A DNA stretch of 15,471 bases, from the NCBI GenBank assembly GCA_913054115.1, contig CAJXIS010000008.1:1-15471 (forward strand). The letters run 5' to 3'. Below the pieces are notes generated by a model that was not told the origin of the DNA, searched no databases, and saw only the letters and a list, made by a program, of their open reading frames with translations. Position numbers and translations under genes: made by a program. Below, piece after piece: positions 7,586-14,673 of this stretch. Positions within the stretch are counted from its first letter, which is position 1; every line of letters begins with the position of its first letter. The DNA is from an uncultured Acidimicrobiaceae bacterium (lineage in GTDB: Bacteria > Actinomycetota > Acidimicrobiia > Acidimicrobiales > MedAcidi-G1).

Positions 7586-10036
7586 ATGAGCACCAAGTCA
7601 GCGCGCCCGAAGACGGGCGCCAAGCCCCGCAAGGGCGCGGGGACCGGATCCGGTACGCCTCCGGCCCGGTCCGAGGGTGATCCCCTGGCACGCCGCATGC
7701 TGCGGGCGGCATTCGCCGACCGTGGGAGCGAGTTGCTCGGGCTCTGCCTGGTTCTGGGCGGGCTCCTCGCCGGCCTCTCGATCTACTTCGAACGGGCCGG
7801 ATTAGTGGGCCGGCTGGTCGACGACGCCGCCAGTTGGTCGGTCGGCCTCACCAAGTTGGTGCTCCCAGTGGCGATGGTGCTGCTCGGCTTCGCCATGTTC
7901 CGCGAGCGTTACGAGTTCGGCGAGATCACCAAGCGGATGCCGGTCGGTGGCGTCCTCTGCCTTGGCGGACTCACCGGGTTGTTCCACCTCGGTCGGGGCA
8001 CACCCGGGGTCGACGACGGTGCCGATGCCCTGGGCGGCGCCGGTGGGCTGATCGGCCTCGGTGTCGGCGGGGGCCTCGATGCAGCGGTGGCCACATGGGG
8101 TGCCGTGCTCATTCTCTGCGGGTTGGTGCTGGTCGGCCTCGCCGTCGTCACCCGCACCACCGCACGCCAGGCGGCGGCCGGCACCGTCCGGGGGCTCCGG
8201 CCGGTCGGACGGGCGTTCGTCGATGCCTTCAAGAGCCTGCTGACCCCGCCGGGTGGCGTCGATGAACCCGTGTTGCATGTGCCCGAACCGACGACCCCGG
8301 AACCGGTCCCCGAGCCGGAGGCTGCCTCTGTTGGACAACCTGCAGACGACGCGCCGGCGCCGAAGCGACGGAAGCGCAGGCATGCGACTCCGGCGGACAC
8401 CGGCCAGGGTGGTGAGCAGCTCACGATCGAACTCGGACCGGCGACGGCGGGGTCTCCCTGGAAGCTGCCGTCCACCAGGGCATTTGCGCTTTCGTCCACC
8501 CACGACGTTGACGCCAAGGCGGTCGAGGCCCGGGGTATCCGCCTGGTCGAGGCGTTGGCGGCCCACGGCGTCGAGACCCGCCTCGTCGACATGACCGTCG
8601 GTCCCACCGTCACCCGCTATGCGCTCCAGGTCGCCGAGGGCGTCAAGGTCGGCCGCATCACCAGCCTGGCGAAGGACATCGCCTATGAGTTGGCGGCCGC
8701 CGATGTGCGGATCCTCGCCCCTATTCCCGGCCAGCGGGCCATCGGCATCGAGGTCCCCAACGAAGAGCGCGAGGTCGTGGCGCTGGGCGACATCCTGGCG
8801 TCGCCGGAGGCGGCCAAGGCCACCCATCCGCTCGAGGCTGCCATCGGCCGCGACATCAACGGCCGGCCGGTGATGCTCAACCTGGCGACGATGCCGCACA
8901 TCCTCATCGCCGGTGCCACCGGTTCCGGCAAGTCGTCGTGCATCAATGCGCTGGTCACCTCGATCCTCGTGCGTTCCACGCCCGATCAGGTGCGGATGAT
9001 CCTGATCGACCCGAAGCGGGTCGAGATGGGCCAGTACGAGGGTGTGCCGCACCTCCTCACGGCTCCGGTCACCGATCCGAAGAAGGCCGCCAACGCCCTG
9101 CACTGGGCGGTCAAGGAGATGGAGCGCCGCTACGACGTCCTGTCGGCGTGCGGCTTCCGCGACATCACGGGCTACAACGCCGCCTTCGACCGGGGCGACC
9201 TCGAGGCTCCGTTGGGTGCCACCGACGACGAGGGCGAGCCCACCCGGTACGAGCGGATGCGGTTCATCCTGATCGTGGTCGACGAGCTCTCCGATCTCAT
9301 GATGGTCGCCGCCCGCGACGTCGAGGACTCGATCTGCCGGATCGCACAGATGGCACGAGCGGTCGGCATTCACCTGGTGATCGCCACCCAGCGGCCGTCG
9401 GTCAACGTGATCACGGGCGTCATCAAGGCCAACATCCCGGCGCGGCTGGCGTTCGCCGTGTCGAGCCTCGCCGACAGCCGCGTCATCCTCGACCAGCAGG
9501 GAGCCGAACGCCTGGTCGGCAAGGGCGACATGCTCCTGCTCGGCCCCAGTTCCAGCACGGCCCAGCGCATCCAGGGTGCCTGGGTGGGGGAGGACGAGGT
9601 CCGGCAGATCGTGCAGGCGTGGCGCAAGCAGGCCAAGGCCGTGGAGGCGGGCGACGATGGCGAAGAGGTCACCGACGAGACCCCGGTGGTCGACAGCACG
9701 GCCGCCGGCGGCTTCGTGGGGGAGGGCGACGGTCGGTCGACTGCCCCCGCCGCACCCGCTGGTCCCATCGACATCACCGCCGAGCACCAGCGTCCGACCG
9801 GTGGTTCACCCGACGATGATGAACTGCTCGAGGAGGCCCGACGGCTGGTCGTGTCGAGCGGGCTCGGCTCCACGTCGATGTTGCAGCGCAAGCTCCGGGT
9901 CGGGTTCGCCAGGGCGGGCCGGCTGATGGACCTGCTCGAGGAGGCCGGCGTGGTTGGTCCCTCCACCGGCTCCAAGCCCCGTGAGGTGCTCGTTGACGCC
10001 GAAGGGCTCGACAACCTCTCCGAACAAGGCTTCTAG
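7586..10036 (+). CDS. ftsK: DNA translocase FtsK/SpoIIIE
   Basis: FtsK is a septum-anchored hexameric ATPase that pumps chromosomal DNA during division. The 816-residue protein has a basic N-terminal tail, then an integral membrane region of about four helices (roughly 49-69, 85-105, 118-136 and 145-192). A proline-rich linker with a basic cluster (PAPKRRKRRH) leads to the alpha and beta motor domains. Walker A is GATGSGKS at 443-450 and Walker B is LIVVDE, ending in Asp566-Glu567. MARAVGIHLVIATQRPSVNVI and the DMLLLG/QRIQGAWV segments are family signatures. A linker separates the motor from the gamma winged-helix domain (about 748-810, LVVSSGLGSTSMLQRKLRVG), which by family knowledge reads directional KOPS-type sites. 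The protein appears full length. It is the last core gene before the toxin-antitoxin module. Confidence 0.97.
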   Translation: MSTKSARPKTGAKPRKGAGTGSGTPPARSEGDPLARRMLRAAFADRGSELLGLCLVLGGLLAGLSIYFERAGLVGRLVDDAASWSVGLTKLVLPVAMVLLGFAMFRERYEFGEITKRMPVGGVLCLGGLTGLFHLGRGTPGVDDGADALGGAGGLIGLGVGGGLDAAVATWGAVLILCGLVLVGLAVVTRTTARQAAAGTVRGLRPVGRAFVDAFKSLLTPPGGVDEPVLHVPEPTTPEPVPEPEAASVGQPADDAPAPKRRKRRHATPADTGQGGEQLTIELGPATAGSPWKLPSTRAFALSSTHDVDAKAVEARGIRLVEALAAHGVETRLVDMTVGPTVTRYALQVAEGVKVGRITSLAKDIAYELAAADVRILAPIPGQRAIGIEVPNEEREVVALGDILASPEAAKATHPLEAAIGRDINGRPVMLNLATMPHILIAGATGSGKSSCINALVTSILVRSTPDQVRMILIDPKRVEMGQYEGVPHLLTAPVTDPKKAANALHWAVKEMERRYDVLSACGFRDITGYNAAFDRGDLEAPLGATDDEGEPTRYERMRFILIVVDELSDLMMVAARDVEDSICRIAQMARAVGIHLVIATQRPSVNVITGVIKANIPARLAFAVSSLADSRVILDQQGAERLVGKGDMLLLGPSSSTAQRIQGAWVGEDEVRQIVQAWRKQAKAVEAGDDGEEVTDETPVVDSTAAGGFVGEGDGRSTAPAAPAGPIDITAEHQRPTGGSPDDDELLEEARRLVVSSGLGSTSMLQRKLRVGFARAGRLMDLLEEAGVVGPSTGSKPREVLVDAEGLDNLSEQGF

Positions 10037-10053
10037 GCCGGAGTTCGCACGGT

Positions 10054-10092
10054 CTGCTGCATAGGGTGCACTAAGTGCGATCTATGCAGTAG
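10054..10092. repeat. 39-bp concentric dyad; candidate operator of the toxin-antitoxin module
   Basis: The arms CTGCTGCATAG (10054-10064) and CTATGCAGTAG (10082-10092) are reverse complements at 10 of 11 positions. An inner pair, GCACT/AGTGC (10068-10072 and 10074-10078), shares exactly the same centre at base 10073. Overall 15 of 19 opposing pairs are Watson-Crick, three are G/T and one is a mismatch. The right arm ends 17 bp before the -10 candidate at 10110, so it covers the expected -35 zone of the antitoxin promoter. AbiEi antitoxins are known to repress their own operons by binding inverted repeats, which suits an operator. Alternatively the RNA hairpin could terminate ftsK transcription, though no U-tract follows (ttggttcc). 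Confidence 0.6.
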
Positions 10093-10109
10093 TTGGTTCC
10101 CTATTCGGC

Positions 10110-10115
10110 TACATT
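10110..10115 (+). promoter_or_regulatory. Candidate -10 box (TACATT) of the toxin-antitoxin operon
   Basis: TACATT lies 39 nt upstream of the antitoxin ATG, leaving room for a short 5' leader that carries a ribosome binding site. The -35 position expected 17 bp upstream (10087-10092) holds no good consensus and coincides with the right arm of the dyad. That is consistent with a repressible promoter but does not prove it. Confidence 0.35.
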
Positions 10116-10141
10116 GGTAGCAGGTATCCGGCCGTCGTTGT

Positions 10142-10147
10142 GAGGAG
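10142..10147 (+). promoter_or_regulatory. Shine-Dalgarno sequence of the antitoxin gene
   Basis: GAGGAG is placed 7 nt before the ATG at 10155, an ideal spacing that fixes the antitoxin start. It contrasts with the five TAnnnT-led core-type genes in the window, which have no usable ribosome binding site. Confidence 0.7.
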
Positions 10148-10154
10148 CAGGTAG

Positions 10155-10760
10155 ATGCGGCTCAATGTTGCTGCACGACTGAGGACTGTCACCGAGGGGC
10201 AACATGGGTACTTCACCCGTGCCCAGGCCCAGGCAGGGGGTGTTGCGGGCTTCGAACTCGACCGCGCTGTTGCCTACGACCAGATAGTCCGCCTCGATCA
10301 CGGGGTGTACCGCATCGTGGGAGCGGGCGTCGATCTCCACGCGGAACTGCGGGTGGCCTGGCTGCGTCTCACCCCCGCTCGAGGCGCACGTGAGCGAACC
10401 CGTTCGCCGACGCTGTGGGTGTCCCACCGTTCGGCCTCCAGGATCCTCGGACTGGGCGACTACCTTGCCGACCACCACGAGTTCATCTCGATCCGACGGC
10501 TCCAGCCGCGCTTCGAGGTCGGGGTCCATGTCCGCAGTGGTGGTCTGAGCCGGCACGAATGGGTCGTACGCGATGGATTTGCCGTCACGTCACCGTCGCG
10601 GACACTGGCAGACCTTGTCCGGCAGGAGGGCGATCTCGGTCACCTCGGCCGGTTCGCCTCTGATGCCCTGGCAACGGGCGTTGCAACACCAGACCAACTA
10701 CAGGAAGCGATGGGACGACATCTCGAACTGGATGCGATTCTCGAAATGGCCATGAAGTAG
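10155..10760 (+). CDS. AbiEi-type antitoxin / transcriptional repressor (type IV toxin-antitoxin)
   Basis: The 201-residue protein has the AbiEi organisation. An N-terminal winged helix covers about residues 1-55, reading GYFTRAQAQAGGVAGFELDRAV followed by YDQIVRLDHGVYRIVG, the family's usual 'GxFT..QA...G...L.....G.L.r...GVYR' pattern. A C-terminal domain includes WVSHRSASRILGLGD and a late segment DGFAVTSPSRTLADLV (about 140-155), also typical. By family knowledge AbiEi proteins neutralise the partner nucleotidyltransferase toxin and repress their own operon. The start is supported by the well-placed GAGGAG. The predicted toxin follows directly. Codon use is unlike its neighbours: 15 of the last 29 sense codons (10671-10757) end in A or T. 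This suggests acquisition by transfer. Assignment rests on motif pattern and on the partner gene. Confidence 0.82.
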   Translation: MRLNVAARLRTVTEGQHGYFTRAQAQAGGVAGFELDRAVAYDQIVRLDHGVYRIVGAGVDLHAELRVAWLRLTPARGARERTRSPTLWVSHRSASRILGLGDYLADHHEFISIRRLQPRFEVGVHVRSGGLSRHEWVVRDGFAVTSPSRTLADLVRQEGDLGHLGRFASDALATGVATPDQLQEAMGRHLELDAILEMAMK

Positions 10761-10801
10761 CGGTGGACAGTCGCGAGGAGGGGCAACACGAGGTACTCGT
10801 C

Positions 10802-11713
10802 ATGCAGCCAGCGCCTCCTACGGGCCCCGGACTCCCGTACGCGACGCCCCAGTCCTTCGATGCCGCCATCAAGGATCTGATCGCCAGTGCAGCGCAGGAC
10901 TCAGCACACTCGATTGCCGAGCTCCGTCGACAGTTCGCCTACGACCGGCTGCTCACCCGGGTCTTCACCCTCCAGCCGCAGCACTGGGTCCTCAAGGGTG
11001 GGGCCTGCCTTCTGGCCCGCATTCCCGGTCACGCCCGTCACAGTCAGGACATCGATCTGTACTTCCAGCGTGAGGTTGACAGGGCAGGGGCGGACCTGAC
11101 GGAGGCGGCTGACGCCGACCTTGGCGATTTCTTCACCTTCGATGTCGAACAGGCGCGAGATCTCGTCGGTCCCAATGCGGGGGCTCGCTTCAGGATCACC
11201 GACTATCTGGGACCCAAGGTGTTTGTCGGCTTCGGTGCCGACGTCGTGGTTGCGACCAACATGACCGGCACTCCAGATGTCCTGCCCGGCCTCTGTTCGA
11301 TCCAGGTCGACGGACTCCCCACTGCCGCTTATCGGACCTATCCGGTCGTCGACCACATCGCGGACAAACACGCTGCGATGCTCGACACCTACGGAGGCCG
11401 GGCGAGTAGCCGTTACCGCGATCTCGTCGACCTCGTGCTGCTCGCCACGACCCAACGCCCGACCGCTGCCGGCCTGCATTTCGCACTGCTCTCCGAGTAC
11501 CGCCATCGGGCCATCGCCGTGCCGAGCGAGGTCACGTTGCCCTCGACCGCATGGTTGGCCGGCTACGAGATCGAGGCAGCACGCGTACCGGCGCCATTTC
11601 ACACCTCGGTCGATGAAGCCCTTGCCATCGTCAAGGATCTCATCGAACCGATCCTTGCTGGTCGGGTGTCCGGCGCCTGGGACCCCGAAGCCCTGGGCTG
11701 GGTCGACGGCTGA
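10802..11713 (+). CDS. AbiEii-type nucleotidyltransferase toxin (type IV toxin-antitoxin)
   Basis: This 303-residue protein has the minimal nucleotidyltransferase core of the AbiEii/MenT family. The first motif is WVLKGGACLLAR (Lys65, Gly66, Gly67). It is followed by RHSQDIDLYF with the metal-binding pair Asp83 and Asp85; a third acidic residue may be Asp147 in FGADVVV. The second conserved block, DHIADKHAAM with Lys189, then SSRYRDLVDLVLL with Arg206, Asp207 and Asp210, matches the family's 'aeK...r..D..DL' pattern. All expected catalytic residues are present, so the toxin looks intact. Relatives in Mycobacterium (MenT) add nucleotides to tRNA 3' ends; the target here is unknown. The ATG at 10802 has GAGG at 10790-10793 as ribosome binding site. 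A GTG at 10763, 2 nt after the antitoxin stop, is in frame and would add 13 residues, but lacks a site. Confidence 0.85.
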   Translation: MQPAPPTGPGLPYATPQSFDAAIKDLIASAAQDSAHSIAELRRQFAYDRLLTRVFTLQPQHWVLKGGACLLARIPGHARHSQDIDLYFQREVDRAGADLTEAADADLGDFFTFDVEQARDLVGPNAGARFRITDYLGPKVFVGFGADVVVATNMTGTPDVLPGLCSIQVDGLPTAAYRTYPVVDHIADKHAAMLDTYGGRASSRYRDLVDLVLLATTQRPTAAGLHFALLSEYRHRAIAVPSEVTLPSTAWLAGYEIEAARVPAPFHTSVDEALAIVKDLIEPILAGRVSGAWDPEALGWVDG

Positions 11714-11818
11714 CACGGGCTCGGGTGTTGGCGGTCCAGCGGCGCCGGCCGTGGGTCGCCGCGGTGTTCCACCGAAGTGACTGTGTGTGGTTGCTTCAAC
11801 TGGCACCACGACGGCCGG

Positions 11819-11824
11819 TAGCGT
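11819..11824 (+). promoter_or_regulatory. Candidate leaderless -10 box (TAGCGT) of the antiporter gene
   Basis: TAGCGT ends 6 nt before the GTG at 11831, flanked as ggTAGCGTcggggcGTG. A poor -35 match, TTCAAC at 11795-11800, lies 18 bp upstream. No Shine-Dalgarno sequence precedes the GTG. The 117-nt gap after the toxin gene shows no other feature and no convincing terminator. Confidence 0.45.
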
Positions 11825-11830
11825 CGGGGC

Positions 11831-12784
11831 GTGGTTCAGAACCTGATTGTCCTAGCGCTCGGCGTGGCCGGGTTGACGGTCGCCGCCGACCGGTTCGTGG
11901 TCGGGGCGGCGCAGGTGGCCGCCCGGATGCGGGTCTCGACGGTGGTGACCGGCGCCCTCATCATCGGCTTCGGCACGAGCGCTCCCGAGCTGGTCGTCTC
12001 TACCCTGGCGGCGCTGACCGAGGGGGCCGAGGGCACGTCCCTGGCGATGGGCAACATCGTCGGCTCGAACATCGCCAACCTCACGCTCGTGCTGGCCATC
12101 CCGGTGCTCGCGTTCGGGCACGTGGAGATCGAGACGGGGGTCAAGCGTCAGGCCGGGATCTCCGCAGCTGGGGTCATGGTCTTCGCCTTCCTGCTCTGGC
12201 GCATGGATCCCTCAGCCTGGTGGGGGCTGCTGCTGCTGGTGCTGACGTTGGCTGCCTTCAGGGCCGTCATTTGGTTCGGCGAGCGGTTCGGCGGCGTGCC
12301 ACCGCCCGACACTTCCGAGGGACCGGGGCCCTGGATCTGGACGGTGGTCGGGCTGGTCGGGACGGTCGGCTTCGCCTATCTGGTGGTCTGGTCGGCGACG
12401 TCGATCGCCGACGACCTGGGCTGGACCGGGGGCTTCGTGGGGTTCGCCCTGGTGGCGGTGGGAACGTCGCTGCCCGAACTGGTCACGGCGCTGGCTGCGG
12501 CGCGCCGCAGGGAGTCAGGTCTGATCATCGGCAACCTGCTGGGGTCCAACCTCTTCAACAGCCTCATGGTCGGGGCGGCGGTGTTCTTCGCCAACGGCGC
12601 AACCCCGTTCGACGAGGCATCGAGACTGCCCGACGTGGCGTTGCTCGTCATGGTCCTCGTGTCCACGGTGGTCATCTTGTTCATGAAGACCGGAAAGCGG
12701 ATCGAGAAGTGGGAGGCCGTCGTGCTGGTTGCTGTCTACGTCGGTGTTCTCGGCTGGATGGCCGCCAACTTCGCCACGGTCTGA
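11831..12784 (+). CDS. Sodium/calcium exchanger family protein (CaCA superfamily, YrbG-like)
   Basis: The 317-residue, largely hydrophobic protein has the two inverted alpha-repeats of Ca2+/cation antiporters. Repeat 1 is GFGTSAPELVVS (GTSAPEL at 48-54) with GNIVGSNIANL (74-84). Repeat 2 is AVGTSLPELVTAL (GTSLPEL at 211-217) with GNLLGSNLFN (234-243). The glutamates in the two GTSxPEL motifs are the ion-coordinating residues by family knowledge. About ten transmembrane helices fit the length. A loop with acidic and proline residues (around 155-170) separates the halves. The GTG start at 11831 is set by the TAGCGT box and by helix 1 beginning immediately. The exchanged ion (Ca2+, Na+, K+ or H+) cannot be told from sequence. 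It stands between the toxin-antitoxin module and rimO. Confidence 0.92.
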   Translation: MVQNLIVLALGVAGLTVAADRFVVGAAQVAARMRVSTVVTGALIIGFGTSAPELVVSTLAALTEGAEGTSLAMGNIVGSNIANLTLVLAIPVLAFGHVEIETGVKRQAGISAAGVMVFAFLLWRMDPSAWWGLLLLVLTLAAFRAVIWFGERFGGVPPPDTSEGPGPWIWTVVGLVGTVGFAYLVVWSATSIADDLGWTGGFVGFALVAVGTSLPELVTALAAARRRESGLIIGNLLGSNLFNSLMVGAAVFFANGATPFDEASRLPDVALLVMVLVSTVVILFMKTGKRIEKWEAVVLVAVYVGVLGWMAANFATV

Positions 12785-12816
12785 GCGTCGAACCGGGTGG
12801 TCCGGCGCCGTGCCCG

Positions 12817-12822
12817 TAGCCT
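12817..12822 (+). promoter_or_regulatory. Candidate leaderless -10 box (TAGCCT) of rimO
   Basis: TAGCCT, identical to the box before dapB, lies 9 nt upstream of the rimO ATG at 12832 in the 47-nt gap after the antiporter gene. There is no Shine-Dalgarno sequence. It would head the rimO-pgsA-cinA group. Confidence 0.4.
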
Positions 12823-12831
12823 AAACCGATC

Positions 12832-14082
12832 ATGGGCGCCGGGACCTACCACCTCGTCACGCTGGGCTGTCCGAAGAATCAGGTCGATTCGGACAAGCTC
12901 GAGGGCGTGTTTGCCGCCGACGGCCTGTCGCCGGTCGGTGAGGCGGCCGACGCCGACCTGATCGTGGTCAACACCTGCGCCTTCATCGACGAGGCCCGCA
13001 AGGAGTCGATCGACACCGTGTTGGCGCTGGCCGACGAACGCCGGGAGGGTGCCCGGCTGGTGGTCACGGGTTGTCTGGCCGAGCGCTATGGCGATGAGCT
13101 CGATGCCGCCCTTCCTGAGGTCGATCGGGTGGCCGGGTTCGGCGTGCCGGTCACGCTGGGCCGGCGTCCGGAGGCCGATGAGCCGCCGATCCCGTCGTTC
13201 GACCTGCTGAACCTGCCCCGGCCGAAGTCGAGTCGCCCGTGGGCGTACGTGAAGGTGGCCGAGGGCTGCGACCGTTCGTGCGGCTTCTGCGCCATCCCGA
13301 GCTTCCGGGGTCCGCAGCGCAGCCGGTCGGTGGGGTCGATCCTCGAGGAGGTCGATGCGCTCGAAGTGCGCGAGATCGTGCTGGTGGCCCAGGACCTGGC
13401 GTCGTTCGGCCGCGACCAGGGCGTGGGCGAGCGGGCCATCGTGCCCCTCATGGAGCAGGTGGCCGAGCGGGTCGACCGGGTGCGGCTGCTCTACCTGTAT
13501 CCGTCGGACCTGACCGACGGGCTGATCGATGCTGTGCTGGCCACCGGCGTCCCGTACTTCGACCTGTCGCTCCAGCACGTGTCCCGTCCGCTGCTGCGCC
13601 GGATGCGCCGGTGGGGCGACGGCGACCGCTTCCGGGAGCGCATCGACCGGATCCGAGGTGCCGAGCCGGGGGCGGTGTTCCGCTCGAACTTCATCGTCGG
13701 CTACCCGGGCGAGACCGAGGAGGACCACGATGCCCTGCTGGCGTTCGTGGCGGAGGTCGGGGTCGACTGGTGCGGGTTCTTCGCCTACAGCGAGGAGGTC
13801 GGCACCTACGCCGCCGGTCTCGACGGTGCCGTCCCGAAGGGACTGGTCGCCGAGCGGCTGTCCGAGCTGGGCGAGCTCCAGGACGGCATCACCTCGCGCC
13901 GGCGCGACGATCTCATCGGCAGCGAGGTCGAGGTGCTCGTGGACGAGCCCGGGGTGGGGCGTACATGGCGCGAGGCCCCCGAGATCGACGGCATCGTCGT
14001 GGTGCCGACCGACCTTCCTGTGGGAGGCTTCAGCACGGTGACCGTGACCGGGGCACTGGGTCCCGACCTGGAGGCGGCGTGA
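12832..14082 (+). CDS. rimO: Ribosomal protein S12 methylthiotransferase RimO
   Basis: RimO is a radical SAM enzyme with two [4Fe-4S] clusters that methylthiolates a conserved aspartate of ribosomal protein S12. The 416-residue protein starts with the UPF0004 domain. Its cluster cysteines are Cys13 (TLGCPKNQVDSD), Cys49 (VVNTCAFIDEA) and Cys81 (VVTGCLAERYG). The TLGCPKNxVDS form distinguishes RimO from the tRNA-modifying MiaB. The radical SAM motif CxxxCxxC is CDRSCGFC at 146-153, followed by AIPSFRGPQRSR, and FRSNFIVGYPGETEEDH near residue 285 also fits. A C-terminal TRAM domain (from about residue 350) completes the family layout. The stop overlaps the GTG of pgsA in the sequence GTGA (14079-14082), so the two are translationally coupled. 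Confidence 0.96.
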   Translation: MGAGTYHLVTLGCPKNQVDSDKLEGVFAADGLSPVGEAADADLIVVNTCAFIDEARKESIDTVLALADERREGARLVVTGCLAERYGDELDAALPEVDRVAGFGVPVTLGRRPEADEPPIPSFDLLNLPRPKSSRPWAYVKVAEGCDRSCGFCAIPSFRGPQRSRSVGSILEEVDALEVREIVLVAQDLASFGRDQGVGERAIVPLMEQVAERVDRVRLLYLYPSDLTDGLIDAVLATGVPYFDLSLQHVSRPLLRRMRRWGDGDRFRERIDRIRGAEPGAVFRSNFIVGYPGETEEDHDALLAFVAEVGVDWCGFFAYSEEVGTYAAGLDGAVPKGLVAERLSELGELQDGITSRRRDDLIGSEVEVLVDEPGVGRTWREAPEIDGIVVVPTDLPVGGFSTVTVTGALGPDLEAA

Positions 14083-14651
14083 ACCTGACCAAGCACTTCG
14101 CAACGGTGGTGAGCCCGGCCAACCTGGTGACGTTGCTGCGCCTGCTGCTGTCGCCGTTCCTGTTCGCCATGGTGTTGGCGGCCGAGGACCGGGGCGGCGT
14201 GTCGTGGGGGGCGTTCCTGCTGGGCGCTGTGCTGGCCGCCTCCGATCTGGCCGACGGGATGCTCGCCCGCCGCCGGGGCACTGTGAGCCGCTGGGGGGCG
14301 TTCCTCGACCCGTTCGCCGACAAGGTCGTCGTGATCGGGGTGGGGGTGTGCCTCGTGATGGTCGACCGCTACGGCTGGCTGCCGGTGGCGCTGCTGACCG
14401 TGCGCGAGGTCGGGATCACGATCTACCGGCTGTGGTTCGTGCGGCGGGGGCTCGCCGTGCCGGCCCGCAAGTCGGCCAAGTGGAAGACCACCGTGCAGGG
14501 GGTGGCGATGCTGCTCGCCGTTGTGCCGCCGCTCGAGGACGCCGACCTGCTGGTCGAGGTAGCGCTGTGGGTGGCCGTGGCGTTCACGCTGGTCACCGGT
14601 GCCCAGTACCTCGCCGACGGCAGCCGCGCCACCAGCACCACCGGCGCCTGA
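14079..14651 (+). CDS. pgsA: CDP-alcohol phosphatidyltransferase, likely phosphatidylglycerophosphate synthase
   Basis: This 190-residue membrane enzyme carries the full CDP-alcohol phosphatidyltransferase motif D(x)2DG(x)2AR(x)8G(x)3D(x)3D: Asp56, Asp59-Gly60, Ala63-Arg64, Gly73, Asp77 and Asp81. PANLVTLLRLLLSPFLF near the N-terminus is the usual 'PN.LT..R....P' segment. Hydrophobic stretches fit about five to six transmembrane helices. By family, the enzyme transfers phosphatidate from CDP-diacylglycerol to glycerol-3-phosphate, the committed step to phosphatidylglycerol and cardiolipin. The substrate could be another alcohol, since the motif is shared, but position between rimO and cinA is the usual place for pgsA in Actinobacteria. 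The GTG at 14079 overlaps the rimO stop, with GGAGG at 14070-14074 as ribosome binding site. Confidence 0.9.
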   Translation: MNLTKHFATVVSPANLVTLLRLLLSPFLFAMVLAAEDRGGVSWGAFLLGAVLAASDLADGMLARRRGTVSRWGAFLDPFADKVVVIGVGVCLVMVDRYGWLPVALLTVREVGITIYRLWFVRRGLAVPARKSAKWKTTVQGVAMLLAVVPPLEDADLLVEVALWVAVAFTLVTGAQYLADGSRATSTTGA

Positions 14652-14673
14652 GTCGCCGGTCCCTGGAGCCATC

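Noticed and set aside
7802..9787. A 661-codon minus-strand open frame opposite ftsK.
   Set aside because: It has the same shadow-frame character; ftsK on the + strand has Walker motifs, membrane helices and a gamma domain, and no promoter or ribosome binding site supports the antisense frame.
10101..10556. A 151-codon minus-strand open frame opposite the antitoxin start and its promoter region, considered as a possible third module gene.
   Set aside because: No domain pattern is seen, it overlaps the Shine-Dalgarno and winged-helix coding region of the antitoxin, and the + strand gene explains the conservation pattern.
11714..11830. GC-rich gap after the toxin gene, checked for a terminator, small RNA gene or attachment site.
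   Set aside because: Only short palindromes (GGCGCC, CACGG/CCGTG with a long loop) were found, with no U-tract and no direct repeat matching the other side of the toxin-antitoxin module.
12736..14103. A 455-codon minus-strand open frame opposite rimO.
   Set aside because: It spans the whole of rimO and both its borders, has no recognisable motif, and its composition mirrors the coding strand.
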